Shown here one piece after another: positions 25,658 to 38,571 of a stretch of DNA of 64,000 nucleotides. Numbering within the stretch: the first letter of the stretch is position 1; every line of letters starts with the position of its first letter. Origin of the DNA: Phytoseiulus persimilis. Lineage: Eukaryota; Arthropoda; Arachnida; Mesostigmata; Phytoseiidae. Made by a program: the position numbers and the translations under genes. The notes under the pieces were generated by a model, which worked only from the letters and a program-made list of their open reading frames with translations, did not search any database and had not been told where the DNA came from. Location: the NCBI GenBank assembly GCA_037576195.1, contig CM075104.1, forward strand, positions 10,804,211 to 10,868,210, written 5' to 3'.

Positions 25658-28600
25658 ACCGGAGGCGGAAAACTGAATGAGGGTGATTTTTTTGATGGAA
25701 ATAAAAATCGTCGAACCTCGCAGCTCAATATTTTCCATCAATCAATCCCTCGCTGTGGAGTTACGAGAAGAAATGCGTTGAAAAGCTAGGCAAACAAAAT
25801 GAGGCAACGCGCAGGGCCTCTGAGAAGGGATGGGTACGATCGCGAGCCGTTTTTCGAGGAAACCAGATAGTCTTGATCGGTTTCCTGGCAAATGATCGGC
25901 TTCATTTTGCGCGTAGAATGCAATCCCCACGAGTTCGTTACGAGAGCCGCTCCCCGATAGTTATTAGGAGGGCCTCGGAAAAAATTGGGCGTTCTCAAAA
26001 CCATCTCCTGGCCGCCATTCTCCTCATATCTACTTCGGGAGGGATCGTGATGACCACCTCGGAATCCTCTATCGATCACTACTTCCGGATCCGGAATCCG
26101 GAAATTCCGTATTAGAAATGACACCCTGCATAATCATATCCATGTACAACAGTCAACCGACCGGAGATTCCTCTTTTCTCCCAGCAACTCCGTGTTCAGC
26201 TTCGAGTTATGTGGACCAAATTTTCGACCTATTCCATGTGCTTTGTTCCTCTGGAAATCCCTCTTTCGTTTTTCGACGAAGAAAGTTGTTGTCATCAGAG
26301 GCAAAGTGTGACTCCCATCACTTTATGAAGTTGGTTGATAGTGATTGAGCGAACTCGCATGAGGGGTTGCAATGCTTCTCGCTGCCCCGGGCGGCACTCG
26401 ATAACGGTCCGCCCCTGCATTGTGGGTCGGCGAGACAACTCCTTCATTCCAGGCGTCCTCTCTTCGCTCCCCTACAGCTCGGAAACCGCGGATCTGACTC
26501 TATTGACAAATCGTCGGTTCTACGGGACATCATTTTTGACATCAATCAGGGACGAATAAAGGCAGCATATAGCATAGCAGTTATATCTGTCGTTATTTCT
26601 CTCCATGGTCGGATCCACTGCTCCGGGGAGCTCCTTCCTCAAGTCTGAGTCCAGGCCCAACTTCGAGGTAATGCCGGAAGCAATAAAAAAGGTCCTGATC
26701 GGTCTGCATGGGGAATCATGACGCTATCCGGATCTCGATAAAGTCCAGCTTGACCGGGAATTCGATCCCGCCTGCGAACGATACGGCAATGGTTCTGACC
26801 TCGACCGATCGCAGGATTCGACGGAGAATGATTCAGGACTGTTCAGGAACGCTGTTCTTCTGAGAGCGGAAGCGATCCTCCGCGATTCTCGCAAACCTTC
26901 GACTCCGATTTCAGGCTTCGCTTCCGTGAATCCTCCTACAACAATCTATTTTCGAGTGGTCCCGGATCAAACAGGCGAGTATAACTCCAATCTAAATTCC
27001 TTATCACTCTTCTCGCGATCGATTTATCACCTCCAGAAACCCCAGCGCCCGAAACTTTGTTGACAGAGGCATCTATGGAGGGGTGAGGAGGCCACGGGCA
27101 TTCCGTTACCGAGTCAACCTTCAATCACCCATCGTCTAGTAGAGTATTGATGACGTACAGAACTTGAATTTTGTTGCCTTCATTGTCTTCACTACGTTGT
27201 GATGACGTTTCGACCAGTGTTCCCACACAACAGCAAGCCGATTGAGGACCCTTTAGACACAAATCGGGAACGCGGCCGCATGCGGGGGAACGTGATGAGT
27301 CGCGGAACCGTTGTCGCGAAGCCTGTCATTAAATTTGTGAGCTCCAGTAAGTCTCTAATTGTCGCGAGGGAGTCAAACTTTTCGGACAGCGCACTGTCAT
27401 TAGTTGACGCGCACCAGAGGAAGAGGACACAGCTCGTCCGATAAGCTCTCGCTTCGGGCGAGCGAATTGAGAAGCTCCGGGAACGCGCTGTTGCCACGGA
27501 ATCGCATCTCCTCGACAGTCTTCAACAACATCCAAGACTGTCTGTGATTTTGATTGCCGTCGGTGTCGAATGGAGTCAGGAGAACCTTTCTCCGATGCTC
27601 AGGCTCCGTCGGATGTCTTGTTCAGCAGAGATGGGCATGATTGAAATTCGACAATCCGAATCCGGCCAGCCAAGAGGTTTCGGATCCGAATCTTGGCCGG
27701 ATCCGACCTTGGGTTCGGATTCAACGGAGGGATTCGAGTCTGGATTCGCCGGAAGAAGCATGGATTCGGGTCGCCGAATCCGAACCATGCCCATCTCTTC
27801 TGTCTAGATCATGCGCTCCCCCATGCTGGACGGTGAGAACTTGAGAGGGGTGTTGGGGAGAAGTCAATTAGCCGCATAGTTCTTGGAAAAGAGCAAATAA
27901 CTATCAGACAGTGAAGTTCGACCCGATTGGCGGAATCGCAGGAGAAGGAAATTGGTTCCCCGATGCGGTTTCTCTTGATGGCGTTAGGTGGCGCGCGAGT
28001 CGGAGCTCAGCCACTCTCGAGTCTCAATTTTTTGAGATCTCAGAGGACTCGAAGCCTCCCGGGCAAACATGTTCGTATTTTTTCCGGGGAATTCAGATTT
28101 GCGGGCCGAGACTCCCGAGACCTCAGCCGAAATCTCAGAGCCAATAGCATCGTCTCCGGGCGCTAACATGCATCAATCAGTTAGCGGGGTAATCCTGCGA
28201 AATTCCGGGCAGACGGCGCTGGGAATCGGTCGAAGATACTATTCTCCTCATTTGATTCAGTGTGTATGAAATCAGCAAGTCGTGAATGAAGCAGCGAATC
28301 GAGGTCGACAGTCAACGACACAGGCGAGCACGCGAACGAGTCCCTGTTCCCCGAGAGCCTACCCCCTTGTGAATAGAAGCTCCGCTGGTGAAGGTAAGCC
28401 ATGATCTCGAAAAGAGAATCCAGTCGACGATAACTAGAGCCCAGACTCCGAAACATTATTCATTCGATTTTCTTGAATCCACACGTTTGTCCCAACCAAG
28501 TGCACGAGGAAGCTCAAGGACGATCAAGCCGTTGCTCGAGACTGGCGCAGCTCTTTTGAGATTACCGGAATGGGAGTTGCGTTGTTGAAGGAGCGTTATT

Positions 28601-29427
28601 TTTCTGTTTGCGGGAGTCGGCTAAGCAAAGAACAATGTTCTCTCGTGGGGACTCGTTGTGGAGTAATGGCATCAAGCCTCGATTTGGGTCGTCTGATGCG
28701 ATCGGTGATTTCTCCTCTGCCGGAAGCCTCAATAGGACGAGCTCGCTCGGAGAGACCCATGTTGCAACACATGAGACACTCGAGCAGAGCATTCGCTCAG
28801 GAGTAAGCTGACGACATGCTTGAGAAGCTGTGGTAACTTATTTCTGAAGATGATGATCGCCTCGTGACAGAGTGAGCCTCGAACACCTGTTGTCCTTGGA
28901 AACGTTGTCTGATCGAAATTCCAAAACGTACTCGACTTGGTGTTGGGATAATGGGGGCCTGGATTCTTCCGACTTTTGATTGAGATTGACCAACCTCCAT
29001 CAGAGGAAACGAGCAACAATTTTCCACCTGAAGGCACTTGACACGAATCCACTCCGATTCGCCTCTTCTCTTGACATCGTTGATGCCGGGCAACTGTTGA
29101 TCAAACCTACATGTCAGGGTACTTCTGGTCCAAAACCATTTCGATCCACGGTACCTGAGCCACCATCCCGGTCGCTAGCTGAATGTGTTTGCAGAATCCT
29201 CTTCTGAGTCGATATTTGACTACGATTCATGCCGCCAATCCCGGATCACCTCAAGGTGTTGTATTTCGAGAACTCGGTTAGCGACTTGCCTCTGCTCCGA
29301 TATCGTTGAAAAAATATGAATCATAATATCTGGAGCGAGCGGAGCAGACCACCACGAAGTTGTCACAAGGCGCCACCAGGGATATGGATGCAAATGAATC
29401 TCCTACCGTCCTCTGAGATCACGGTAA
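25658..29427. other. Gene-poor interval with a short transposon
   Basis: Apart from the element at 27626-27798 no gene was recognised. A minus-strand frame just left of the element (about 27420-27560) looks coding-like but cannot be named. Confidence 0.45.
27626..27798. mobile_element. Short terminal-inverted-repeat element, hAT-like ends
   Basis: About 170 bp. The left end reads CAGAGATGGGCATGATT; the right end on the minus strand reads AAGAGATGGGCATGGTT. The interior is dominated by GGATTCGGAT-like words in both orientations, for example CCGAATCCGG and GGTTCGGATTC. Termini of the CAGAGATGGGC form are common in hAT-superfamily elements. A clean 8-bp target duplication was not found, so the exact ends are uncertain. 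Confidence 0.55.
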
Positions 29428-29643
29428 CTTCTCAAGCAGTTCGATGAGGCCGAACGGCTTCTCAAAAGCTACATGGGGGAGCCGGTGGGAGAGCATGTGC
29501 TCAGCTCAGGCCACCCGTTACCGGAATATAACGCCGCCCCTCAACGTGAAGAGGATCCGGGGAAACAGATCGTAATGCTAGACGAAGGAACGTATTTGAC
29601 CACATTGTTTTCCGAATACGTCTGGTGTTCTTTGTCGGGTTGA
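29428..29643 (+). other. Coding-looking open frame, unrecognised
   Basis: A 71-codon frame between in-frame stops, with a Met at 29473. It has a natural-looking mixed composition (for example FDEAERLLKSYMGEPVGEH, then an acidic middle and LDEGTYLTTLFSEYVW) unlike the Arg/Ser/Pro-rich chance frames around it. A following frame at 29666-29938 has a similar character. Could be a relic of a gene or transposon; no family recognised. Confidence 0.25.
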
Positions 29644-30136
29644 TTACATCAAGTGAGAGGCCCACGTGTATAGAACCAGTCGGCCTGGAGCCCGCTTATC
29701 CGCTCTTCTCCGCAGTTTCTTCAACGTCAGAACAGCCTGTTCCAGAATTATTCCGGAGCCTTTACGAGATGACTATTACGACGGCGTCTCCCACGATAAT
29801 CTCATCATGACTTGGGAGGGTCAGAATGGCGTAGAACTCATGAGCTCATCAGGAGCTTTCACCTACCCCGTTGTCCTGATCCCTTGGAGAACCGTCAACT
29901 CCCTGGCCACGCACGGCAGGAGAGGCAAGATTCCCTGACGAGTTCAGATTAGGAGAGGAAGCGGTCTATCCAAAATAAGAAATCGAACGTTCGATTGCAG
30001 GACCAGCGACTGGCAGACTCCGGCGAGGAAGATTTCTCTAAGTTCACAAGAGCGCTGCCACCGTAGTTTCGACGCGAAACCCCCCGATTTGTTCGTTGGA
30101 TCGCACCAGTTGCTAGGCTTTGCATACGACCACATG

Positions 30137-30253
30137 CCTGAATAACCGCGGTTACGGTTAACCAATAACCGTAAATTGATAAACGCCATAGCGGTTGACC
30201 GCAAAATCAGGGGTGGAAACCGCGGCTATAACTGAAATAATCGCGGTTATATG
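30137..30253. repeat. CCGCGGTT/AACCGCGG-rich repeat cluster
   Basis: Contains AACCGCGGTTACGGTTAACC, TAGCGGTTGACCGCAAAA and CAGGGGTGGAAACCGCGG. The last has the form of a hAT-type transposon end. Repeated words are palindromic around CCGCGG. Confidence 0.5.
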
Positions 30254-31335
30254 GGAAAGTGCCCGGAGACGTGATTCCGAACAGATTCTACACCGATACC
30301 ATCGTTTGCACACCTAATCATACTGAAACGAGTCATAGCCGGCGGCGAAGGAAAGACACAACAACTCCTCGATATCCTTCCCAGAGGAAAGTTTCCACAT
30401 GAGGGAGAAAACTTTGTTTTATTTCCAGGAAGCTTCTCCTCTTCCATCAGAAAGGAGGGTCTATAATTCACGGATTCAACGAGATCTCAAAACACATCTC
30501 ATAGAGACTCGTCGTTGCAACTCGACCTTAATCAGATGGGGCCCGGAACATTGCTTGAACATTTCAAGTCACGAAATCTTTGACACAATATACTTATGCA
30601 AAAGAGATCATCTTGTATTCTGGAGCATTCCGTCCGATGAATGTGGTCAGCGATTCCGGGTTGAACTCCTCACGTTCCGCTAAAGAAGTGATGCCCACTC
30701 TGAAACGTGGCATTGGGGCCGATTTCACGAGCGAAGAGTGCCCGAGCGCATGCTTCTTCGTTGGGTCGGGATGACTCACGTGAATTCGACGTGCTGATTC
30801 TCGAATTGCTTTCAGTTTTCTCTGACTCCAAGTTACTGCTCCCGGCTTCGATATCATCGTTGCGGTCTTCAAAAAGGGCGTATGTTCTCGGTTGCGACCA
30901 GTGCATAAGAGATCCCTGTTTCTGGTAGGACTTCATCACGCTTCTCTCATCGATGCCTTCCAACGGGGATGCAACCAACACAATAGCTACTTCCGATGTG
31001 CTCTGTTCCCTGATCCTAGCAAATGCGCAAAGCTCTGGAAAATTGAGCCTTCCGCGTCCAATGCTGGCTCATCGAGTCCTTGAGCGGGCTGCTCATGCGG
31101 ACAGGGAGAAGGTGCACCTGACTTGTTATATGTCCAGGTATAATTGCTAGCCGGATCCGGCTTCGTGTACGAACTTCGTTTAACGAGAGTCATCACACAA
31201 GATGTCATAGTTCCAGGAGCGACTCATTTCTCCTTAATTCTTAGCGCCCGATTCAAGATCATCAGCCAGAGTACGCTCATCAGACAGGACGCTTTCTCAA
31301 ACGATCATACGGTTCGGAAAAATCCGGTCGAACGC

Positions 31336-31402
31336 GGTTGTAACCGCGATTCGCCCGCGTTTTTAGCGGTTATGAACCGCGGTCAAAAAACCGTTGCAAA
31401 GC
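31336..31402. repeat. Second CCGCGGTT-rich cluster
   Basis: Contains GCGGTTGTAACCGCG and TAGCGGTTATGAACCGCGG followed by TCAAAAAACC, in the same orientation as the similar TAGCGGTTGACCGCAAAA word at the first cluster. The pair may mark one composite element or two insertions of one family. Confidence 0.45.
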
Positions 31403-31517
31403 CTACCAGTTACCCTACAAAGCCGCGGAGCCCTTTGAAGTCGACCTCCTTCCCACCATCGAAGATCGCCGGCGGAAGGATCTCCGAGAGTCTGGTATTA
31501 GACCGGTTTCTTTCGTT

Positions 31518-31997
31518 CTACAAGGGTGAGGTCACTTCGAACTCCAAGATCAGCTGACTCTGGAACAGGGAAACGAGAGTTCTGCTCGCTGCCGCGCGGA
31601 CCAGAGAGACATGGAATTCGATCCCTGTGTCACCGGTTACTCCACAAACGCAGTAGATGAATATAATTTCACGAACGAGGACCGCACGTGATGGCGGAAA
31701 CGAGGGCATTATTCCTTGTAAAGGAAGGAGACTTTGTCGAATAGTCAGAGATGTTGACTCAACCTTTATTTCGGAGCTTTTCATTCGACACACGACGGAA
31801 CTTTCGTGAACTGAATCCTCTTTGAAGGGCACTGTAAATTCGATTGCAATTTCAGAGTCAACGTCGTCGTGTGCCTCAGGCTTCAGTGTTCGCCTCATGA
31901 TAGCTTGAGTTGGGCAACCGTTTTCGACCACAGAAAATACTTCATGTACTGTCTCTTGAATTGTAGCTAAGCTTCGCCAGAGTTCTGAGGTCAACAT
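31518..31997 (-). other. 159-codon open frame, unrecognised
   Basis: Open minus-strand frame with an ordinary mix of residues, including an acidic stretch (PEAHDDVDSEIAIEF), and no family motif I recognise. No clear signal peptide, membrane segment or splice-supported partner exon. May be chance or a decayed gene. Confidence 0.2.
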
Positions 31998-33787
31998 TGA
32001 AGAACGATCCCTTAGCTGATCGAGTGATCATTTGGATTTCAGAATATTTAGGAAGGTCATTCATATTCGAATGCACATATATCCCATGGGAGGAATCTCC
32101 GTCGTTCTCTTCGAATGAAATGGTTGATTGATTCCTGACCTGAACGATCCGGAGCTCCTCTCATGGAGAGCAGTCTCCTCTTCAATTCACAGCCGCGTTT
32201 CCTGATTACATAGTCTGTTGCTGGTGGGGGGAAACTTCTGAACATTTTTGGTTGGAGTTTATCACAATGGAAATCACAAAGACCATCTCCGATATATTTT
32301 GGGCTCAAGGCATATCATGACTTCCGTCGGAGAACATGCTGATCTCCCGATAGTTCGATCGGACGAGCCGCGACACTTCATGTCAGCAAAGAAGTTTGCT
32401 AAATGCGGAGGTGCGCTAATTCGTCATAATCATAGTATTATCTCGTCTAAGATATAACAGTCGGCCCGTAGGAATCAAGATAATCTTCGCGTGACTGAAT
32501 GTCCACTATGCATGAGACGGCTGAGCAATGTACGGTACATCACGCAAGTATGTTATGATTGAGTATGTCGCAGACTCATGAGTCAATGCGCGCAAAAAGG
32601 AGGCGTCGTTGGGAACGTAGGCTTGGCGAAACGGAGCCAAACCGCATTATGGAATCGAGCAAAGGGCTGGGTTCAAGATCGCTGGTACGTACGGAAATTT
32701 CACACCTGATCCATAAACAATCCTGACTAAGCTAATGTTTTGGGAGGGGAAACCTTGTTATGTCGACGCTGACAATTGCTGGAACGTTTCGAAGGAGCCC
32801 ACAGCGTGTCCGACGTGCTTTGTACCTAGGCATGAATGAGTTTGATGAGCGTGACGATTCCTCGATGTTTTCCGCGGCACACGAAGAATTCAAGGTTCGC
32901 CATCCCACCTGCTTGCGGTGTAGGTCATTTCGTTCTTTCCGCGATTCACACAATCATGTGACCGAAACTTAGACCGCATCGCGAACACAATTTTTCTCGT
33001 GCGCGAGGTACAACACTAAATGCTCTCCACAAGCGGTCAACGAGCATCGATTCAGGCTGTGCACGGTCCGCATTTGACAGCTTAGTGATCTGAGCTGTGG
33101 GAACTTCCTGGATCCCAAAAGCCCTCGACCGTGATCACCACATGACATCGCGGAACGTTGAAACTATATCCGAACCTCGCTATGTTCAGGGAACGCGGGA
33201 CTATGGACAGCTGACCAGGCATTTAAGACAGCGTTTCTGTCGGAACTGGTTGATAGAGAACTGACTTCCTGCGATTGCGGCAACACAACATGCAGCACAC
33301 AGATGACATGAGAACGACAGCGCTGGAAACGGCCCCCACCAGCAGCATGGTAGCTGGAAGAGACAGAAAAACATATTTCAACCACACGGTCTCCATCAGG
33401 TTCCGGACACAACCTCCCACCATCCAGAGGGATAGTGAAAGCTCCGAAACACGCGACTGGAGTTCAAAAGACTCCGAAGAGGTGGCTCTCCGGGGACCTA
33501 AGATTTCTGGATTTTTTTTTTTCTCAAATGAAAAATGACACAATCACACGGTGGTAAATTCAACGAGTGATCTCTCATTGGCCGATTCCCTCGTTCGCAC
33601 CGAACGTTCATCATGCGGGAACTACGGACACAGAGAGACATATGCTACAGTGACAGACATTGGAATCGTAGAGGAAAAAGTACAAAGATCGAGAGATGAG
33701 AACATAGGAATATTAGATGGGGAAATTAGGCAAAAAACATTTCATTCACACGGCGTCTCCCTCCGGGAGCCGAGAGACTCCCGAAAT
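31998..33787. other. Gene-free stretch
   Basis: Nothing recognised. Includes a run of about eleven T near 33512-33522. Confidence 0.5.
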
Positions 33788-33793
33788 TTTATT
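33788..33793 (-). terminator. Possible polyadenylation signal for the acid phosphatase
   Basis: AATAAA on the minus strand, about 245 bp after the acid phosphatase stop. Position is plausible for a 3' UTR; no transcript evidence. Confidence 0.4.
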
Positions 33794-34037
33794 CGTCGCT
33801 CCAATAGCGGAATTAATTTAAAAGCCAGCGGGAGCTCGTGTGCTGATAACGCAGCTCCGTCGCTCGTTCGACACATTTTCTCCCAAAACGGCAACTCATA
33901 CTCATTCACACAAATCATCCGCTTACAGGAAATTCTACGAGGGAAAATCTCAAATAGATTTAGACGGTTGTGCGGTTGAAATCTCGGCGGGCAGTTTCAC
34001 TTGGGAGCAGTCATTCGGGATCCTACTTTCGAGCCGA

Positions 34038-36137
34038 CTACTGACCTCTGTTCCTGAAAGCAGGGAATTTCGATCGACCTCGACCGCACTCCAAAGCCCA
34101 ATCCTCCGGCAGTTTGTTCGAGATGCGAGCCTCGAACTCACTGAGTGGCAAGCTCAGAACCAGTCTGGCGTTCATGCTGAAGTAGTTCGAGTAGTAGATC
34201 TTGACGGAGTAGTTACCACCGGAGACGTCCTGCCAAAGCTCGACTAGAACGGTGGCGCAATATTTCGGAGCTTTACCGTCGAAGACCTCGAACAGTTGAA
34301 GAAGGGACGCGATTTCAGTGTCATGCTGTCGAGAACCATATTGAATCAGTTAGCTCCTCCGGACTCGTTTCCGTAGAGCGAAAGTCATTTGCGAACTATT
34401 TCCAATCAGAAACTCTCCGATTGAAATGAAACTCACCGTGGAATACATGTGAACGCGGACATTGGTGGGCATCTTCGTCACTTGGAGCATGTTACTAAGA
34501 ATTTCCTTGGCCAGCAGTCCTGCTCGCAGCCGTTGCAAGATGGCTGACTTTGCGAACCAAATGAAGCTCAAGTCTTGTTGATTTTCAAGATCATCATAGA
34601 AGTCGATCGCCCACTGAGGAACAGTCAAACCGTAGAGTCGCTCGATCATGATTGTATCGTAGATATGTCCAGCGGTATCCCAGTCGGTGATGTTCGCCCC
34701 CGTCCATTTGGTCAAGTTGTTGTACAGCACCTGATACCTGGGAAGTTTTTTCAATTCAGCAAACTACAAAACAGCGCATCGAGAACGTATTTGGAACACT
34801 CAACTTCGAACTATGACGCAACTCACTTCGCTATCGTCCGCTTGGCTTCCGCGGTATTTTTGAGCAGCTCGTACGCGCGATCCGCGTTTGGACAGTTATG
34901 GTTCCCGGGAGCCAGGAGTCCGTCTTCGTCATTCGGTCTGGTATGCACAGGAACCGGTTGCCAGGGCAGGCCCACTAGGAATCGCTGGTCTTGAGAGGGC
35001 CTGTACATTCCAGCCAAGTGACAAGACGCCGAGTCTAAGCATCGGTTTTTGTCGGAACTTTGAACCTGAATCTGTTGGAAAATCGGAGCGTATGAGGAAG
35101 ATATTCGGGGCGAAGACCTCTGATAGAGTATGGATCCGGATACCGCCTGGTTTTCACCTCTTTGGGGTCCCCTGTGATGAAGTTCGAGTAATGGGCTTTG
35201 AGGAAACCCCCCATCTTGTAGTGCATCCGACATCCCTCTTTAGTGAGTTCACCCAAGCCTCTCTTCCAGAACGATTCCTTGTTAGGGTCTTTGGGATACA
35301 GCGAAACAGGAGCTCGATCTCCATGGCGGTAAGCCTGCAGATAAAGAAGAAAACTTGAGCTTCACAGCATATCTTACGCGTTCCCTCAACTCGAACCAAG
35401 CTTGGATCGGATTCGAGAACTTTGAGCACTCAGAAAGTCACCCAGTTTTGGCGTTTCCAGCAACAGCGTGAGATGGGGGGTGCCGACGCCCAGGATCGAG
35501 GTGTGACTCGCCTAAGCCGGGATTGTCCTGAGCGAGTGCACTCCGTTTAGAGCATCGGGAATTTCTAGTCCAATCCGAACATGATGTGTCCGCAGTTTTC
35601 TCGAAATTTTACTAATGCAATGTACTCCGGCTGCGAACGACGTAAGCCAGAGTCGACCCGAAGTTCAACGAATGGAGGAACTCCGCGCCCAGGCTAGCCG
35701 TGCGGAGCCTGCAGCTTGAGCTGCGCACTTGCTCAGTCCGGAGAGCGATTGATCGAAATCAACTGTTGCCCACCACGTAAACAAGCCATATGTCACGACA
35801 ACCAGCCTCAGCATTGCCGCATCAACAGCCTGATCCAAGCCTGACGGTTTTGGAAATTTTTGTCCAGAAAGCTGGGCAGCGATGTCCGAGATCGCGGAAT
35901 CGACGAGAACTTTCCGGAACTGTTGGAAACCCCATCTCACCGCCTCCATCTCCGCGCTCATAACCTGTCATCTGTTAGGATTCTCACACAATCCAGCTGT
36001 ATCTGAGAGAGCAACCATGGATCGAAACGACGACCTGTACTCACGATGCTGAGATGAACCAATCTCTCCGAATCTCCGGGAAAGTCTTGACAAACTGCGA
36101 CGGCAAGCAAGGCCAGGAACATCGAAATTCGCTTCAT
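34038..36137 (-). CDS. Histidine acid phosphatase (prostatic/lysosomal type), secreted
   Basis: Five exons, each junction GT-AG and phase-consistent: 36045-36137, 35158-35334, 34827-35071, 34437-34737, 34038-34325; 367 aa, the usual length of this family. It hydrolyses phosphomonoesters at acid pH in lysosomes or outside the cell. Exon 1 carries a signal peptide (MKRISMFLALLAVAVCQ). The active-site motif YRHGDRAP (Arg34, His35, Arg38) opens exon 2; SSDKNRC supplies Arg100; the acid His273-Asp274 pair opens exon 5, directly after the MYST end of exon 4. LPWQPVPVHT and DRAY regions match the family core. No C-terminal membrane anchor is seen, unlike vertebrate lysosomal ACP2. Odd: the usual RSS/TD motif reads QSSD, so the Arg six residues before Arg100 is replaced by Gln. 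The start is the Met beginning the signal peptide. Introns are 710, 86, 89 and 111 bp. Confidence 0.92.
35335..36044 (-). other. First intron of the acid phosphatase gene
   Basis: Donor GTGAGTACAGG after codon ATC, acceptor CTGCAG before GCT. It holds a same-strand 98-codon open frame at 35665-35961 with a reasonable composition but no recognised family; it has no phase-compatible splice link that would place it in the phosphatase. Confidence 0.7.
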
Positions 36138-38571
36138 CGTGGAGATCACACGGAGCGAAGGCTCCAGTCAGAGAGACGGCCTTCTACTTAAGAGTGTTGT
36201 GATGATCCGGTAGAGAAACCGGGGGTAGTCTGCTTCGAATCCGAGCGCGGAATGACCCCAACCCTCCTACCAGCTGCGTCGAGTCTGAAAAGAGAACTTG
36301 TGAGGACACAGTTTCCGGCCCGCTTTGATTGAACGAACGAGGTTTTATGGAGTTGCGCTCCTCTTATGGACCATCCGTTTGCGCCTGAAATGGGACCACC
36401 CGAGTGGGGATTGATATGGACGTGCAAGCGAAGCCCCCACATCCAAGAAGACGGAACGTTTTGTTGTTATCTTCTGCGGACGACGATTGCTGCAGAATAG
36501 ACAGGCGCGAAAAATCTACTGAGTGAATCGTTTATTCCGCTTCGCAGACGGCACCTTCGCGGTTCATATTATCGAGATATTGCACTTCGAACCGATCACC
36601 AACAATCTGAATCTTTTTTCGAGGTGAGATAGGTCAGCGCAGTTGATTAGCGGAGAGCGCTCAAGCATAAAGCAGATTCAACTCGAGTCAGCATAAAGTC
36701 TTGTATGAGTCGGGTGAAGCTCGTAGGTTGATGTGACTCGGTTGAAAACCGCAATCCCATCAAGACCGCGAGAGTAGGCGATTTCCGTCGTAGTGGGGAG
36801 TTCCTAGTTGGTGTGTTCCCGAACCTCTCGGAGTCCGAGGAAGCCAGAACCATGCGAGGTGCTCTCGACTCTTTTCCCGATCTGGAACTGATTCTTCATC
36901 AGCATCGTCCATACAATGGGCTCGAACACGCACGGTCGGATGACTGCGATGCAGCAGCTATGTAGATTGCTTATCCGATATCAGAATTGGAAAACTATCT
37001 GACAGACGCTTTTAAATTTGCGAGCACCTCTGCTCGGCTTGGACTTTTACCTACGCCATCCTACGTTTTCGCGCGAAACCTGTCAATGTGGAGGCTCTCA
37101 GAAATGAACCCGACGACAGCGAGTCGGCCGCAAACGGCTTAGTCGAACGGCTGATGAGTATTCGGGGTTGCTAACATTCAAACCTCGCGATAACCTCCGC
37201 AGCCGAATTAGGATAGTATTGGAGGCGCAGCAAAAGCAACTCGCTTTTTTGGCAAGGCAGCGATCGCAGCTCGTTCCTAACGACTGCAGAGCGGTAGAAT
37301 ATTTTCTCATCTGGAGTGCTCGACGTATCACGAACGCTCTCGATGTATCAATGCGTTCCACACAGCTCGTGGATCCACCGGCCCCGTGTCCCATCGTAGC
37401 TCCGTTTGGCAGGCACTGCGATTCTCTCGGGGGCCACTTCTCGCAGTCGAATCGGTCCTTCTCTTGCGGTCCTTTCTCGACTTCGATTGCGCGCCGCAGA
37501 ATCACCTCGGAGGAAGTTAGAACACTCGACTCAAGGTGCGATACTGGAGTTCTGTGAGAGAGCGTGAGTCATGACAGTCGCTATTCTGGAGGGTATCTGT
37601 ATGAGTACCTGTCATGGTCCTCCTCGGCCCGCCGCAAGTCTTGGGTGTACAAAGTAGACACCGGGACGCGTGAAGCTTCGCGCCCCTGGATGGGTACAGA
37701 TGAAACAGTGACGAAGTTCTCTCGAGGTACCCACACAGACTCTCCGTTCAACAAGCTTCCAATGAGGAAAAAACTGTCTGCTCTTCTCCATTATCGACGG
37801 GTTGCGCTTAATGATATATTCACTGCTTGACAAGTTCTTTCGTTGATGACCTTTTCAAGGATGAGGAATTGAAAAAAAAAAAAAGTAGTCATCTGAAAGG
37901 TTCTGAAACGGAAGAGAATCAACCATTTTCAGCGATGTGAATTGAGAGTGGCCGCGTCAAGTGCAGGGGTTCAGAAATGCCCAGGTTTAAAATTCACTTC
38001 CATGCCTCGTGAACATTTTGTGAACGTAACAATAAGAGGAGCAACGGAGCCATTCTCCGAAAATCGATTCGGGTTCGGAAACTTCGAGTCGCGGCGGGGT
38101 CGGTGCTGACCCCCACTGCAGCTCCTCCCTTCTCTTGGAGAGATTTCCTCGAAAGGAGTCGAACCTCTCTGTCCTGAGTGACTCGGAACTCGGTTCACGC
38201 TGTTGAAGTTCCCTCTTCTCAGAGATCACATGCTATGGGGGATTCGAGGAAGTTCATCGATATCAACAGCACAAATGTCCTGATATCGAAGCACGACTCC
38301 CCGAGGGATCATATCTTCCTTTTCTCTCCGCATGAAAGAGCCCAGAAAAGTCGCTTGTGGCTTATTCAGATGAATATCTACTCCTATATCAGCAAGCGGG
38401 CCGTGTAGTGAGGGGAGCTGTCGCGGAAGCCACGAGATCATCCCAAGGTGAGCAAAAGCGGTATTCGGTGGATACGCGTTACGTTGACATTCTCAGAAGG
38501 AACGTACTTCGAAATTTTTCGAATTGCTCGTCCGGAATTCAATCGTGAGTCAATCATGTACCCAGTGTAAA
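36138..38571. other. Gene-free stretch
   Basis: No gene recognised. A run of thirteen A lies at 37872-37884. Overlapping frames of about 130 codons on both strands at 37100-37550 lack motifs. Confidence 0.5.

Noticed and set aside
38120-38235. tRNA-like B box GGTTCGACTCC on the minus strand near 38155
   Set aside because: The T arm pairs but no A box at the right distance and no acceptor stem were found.
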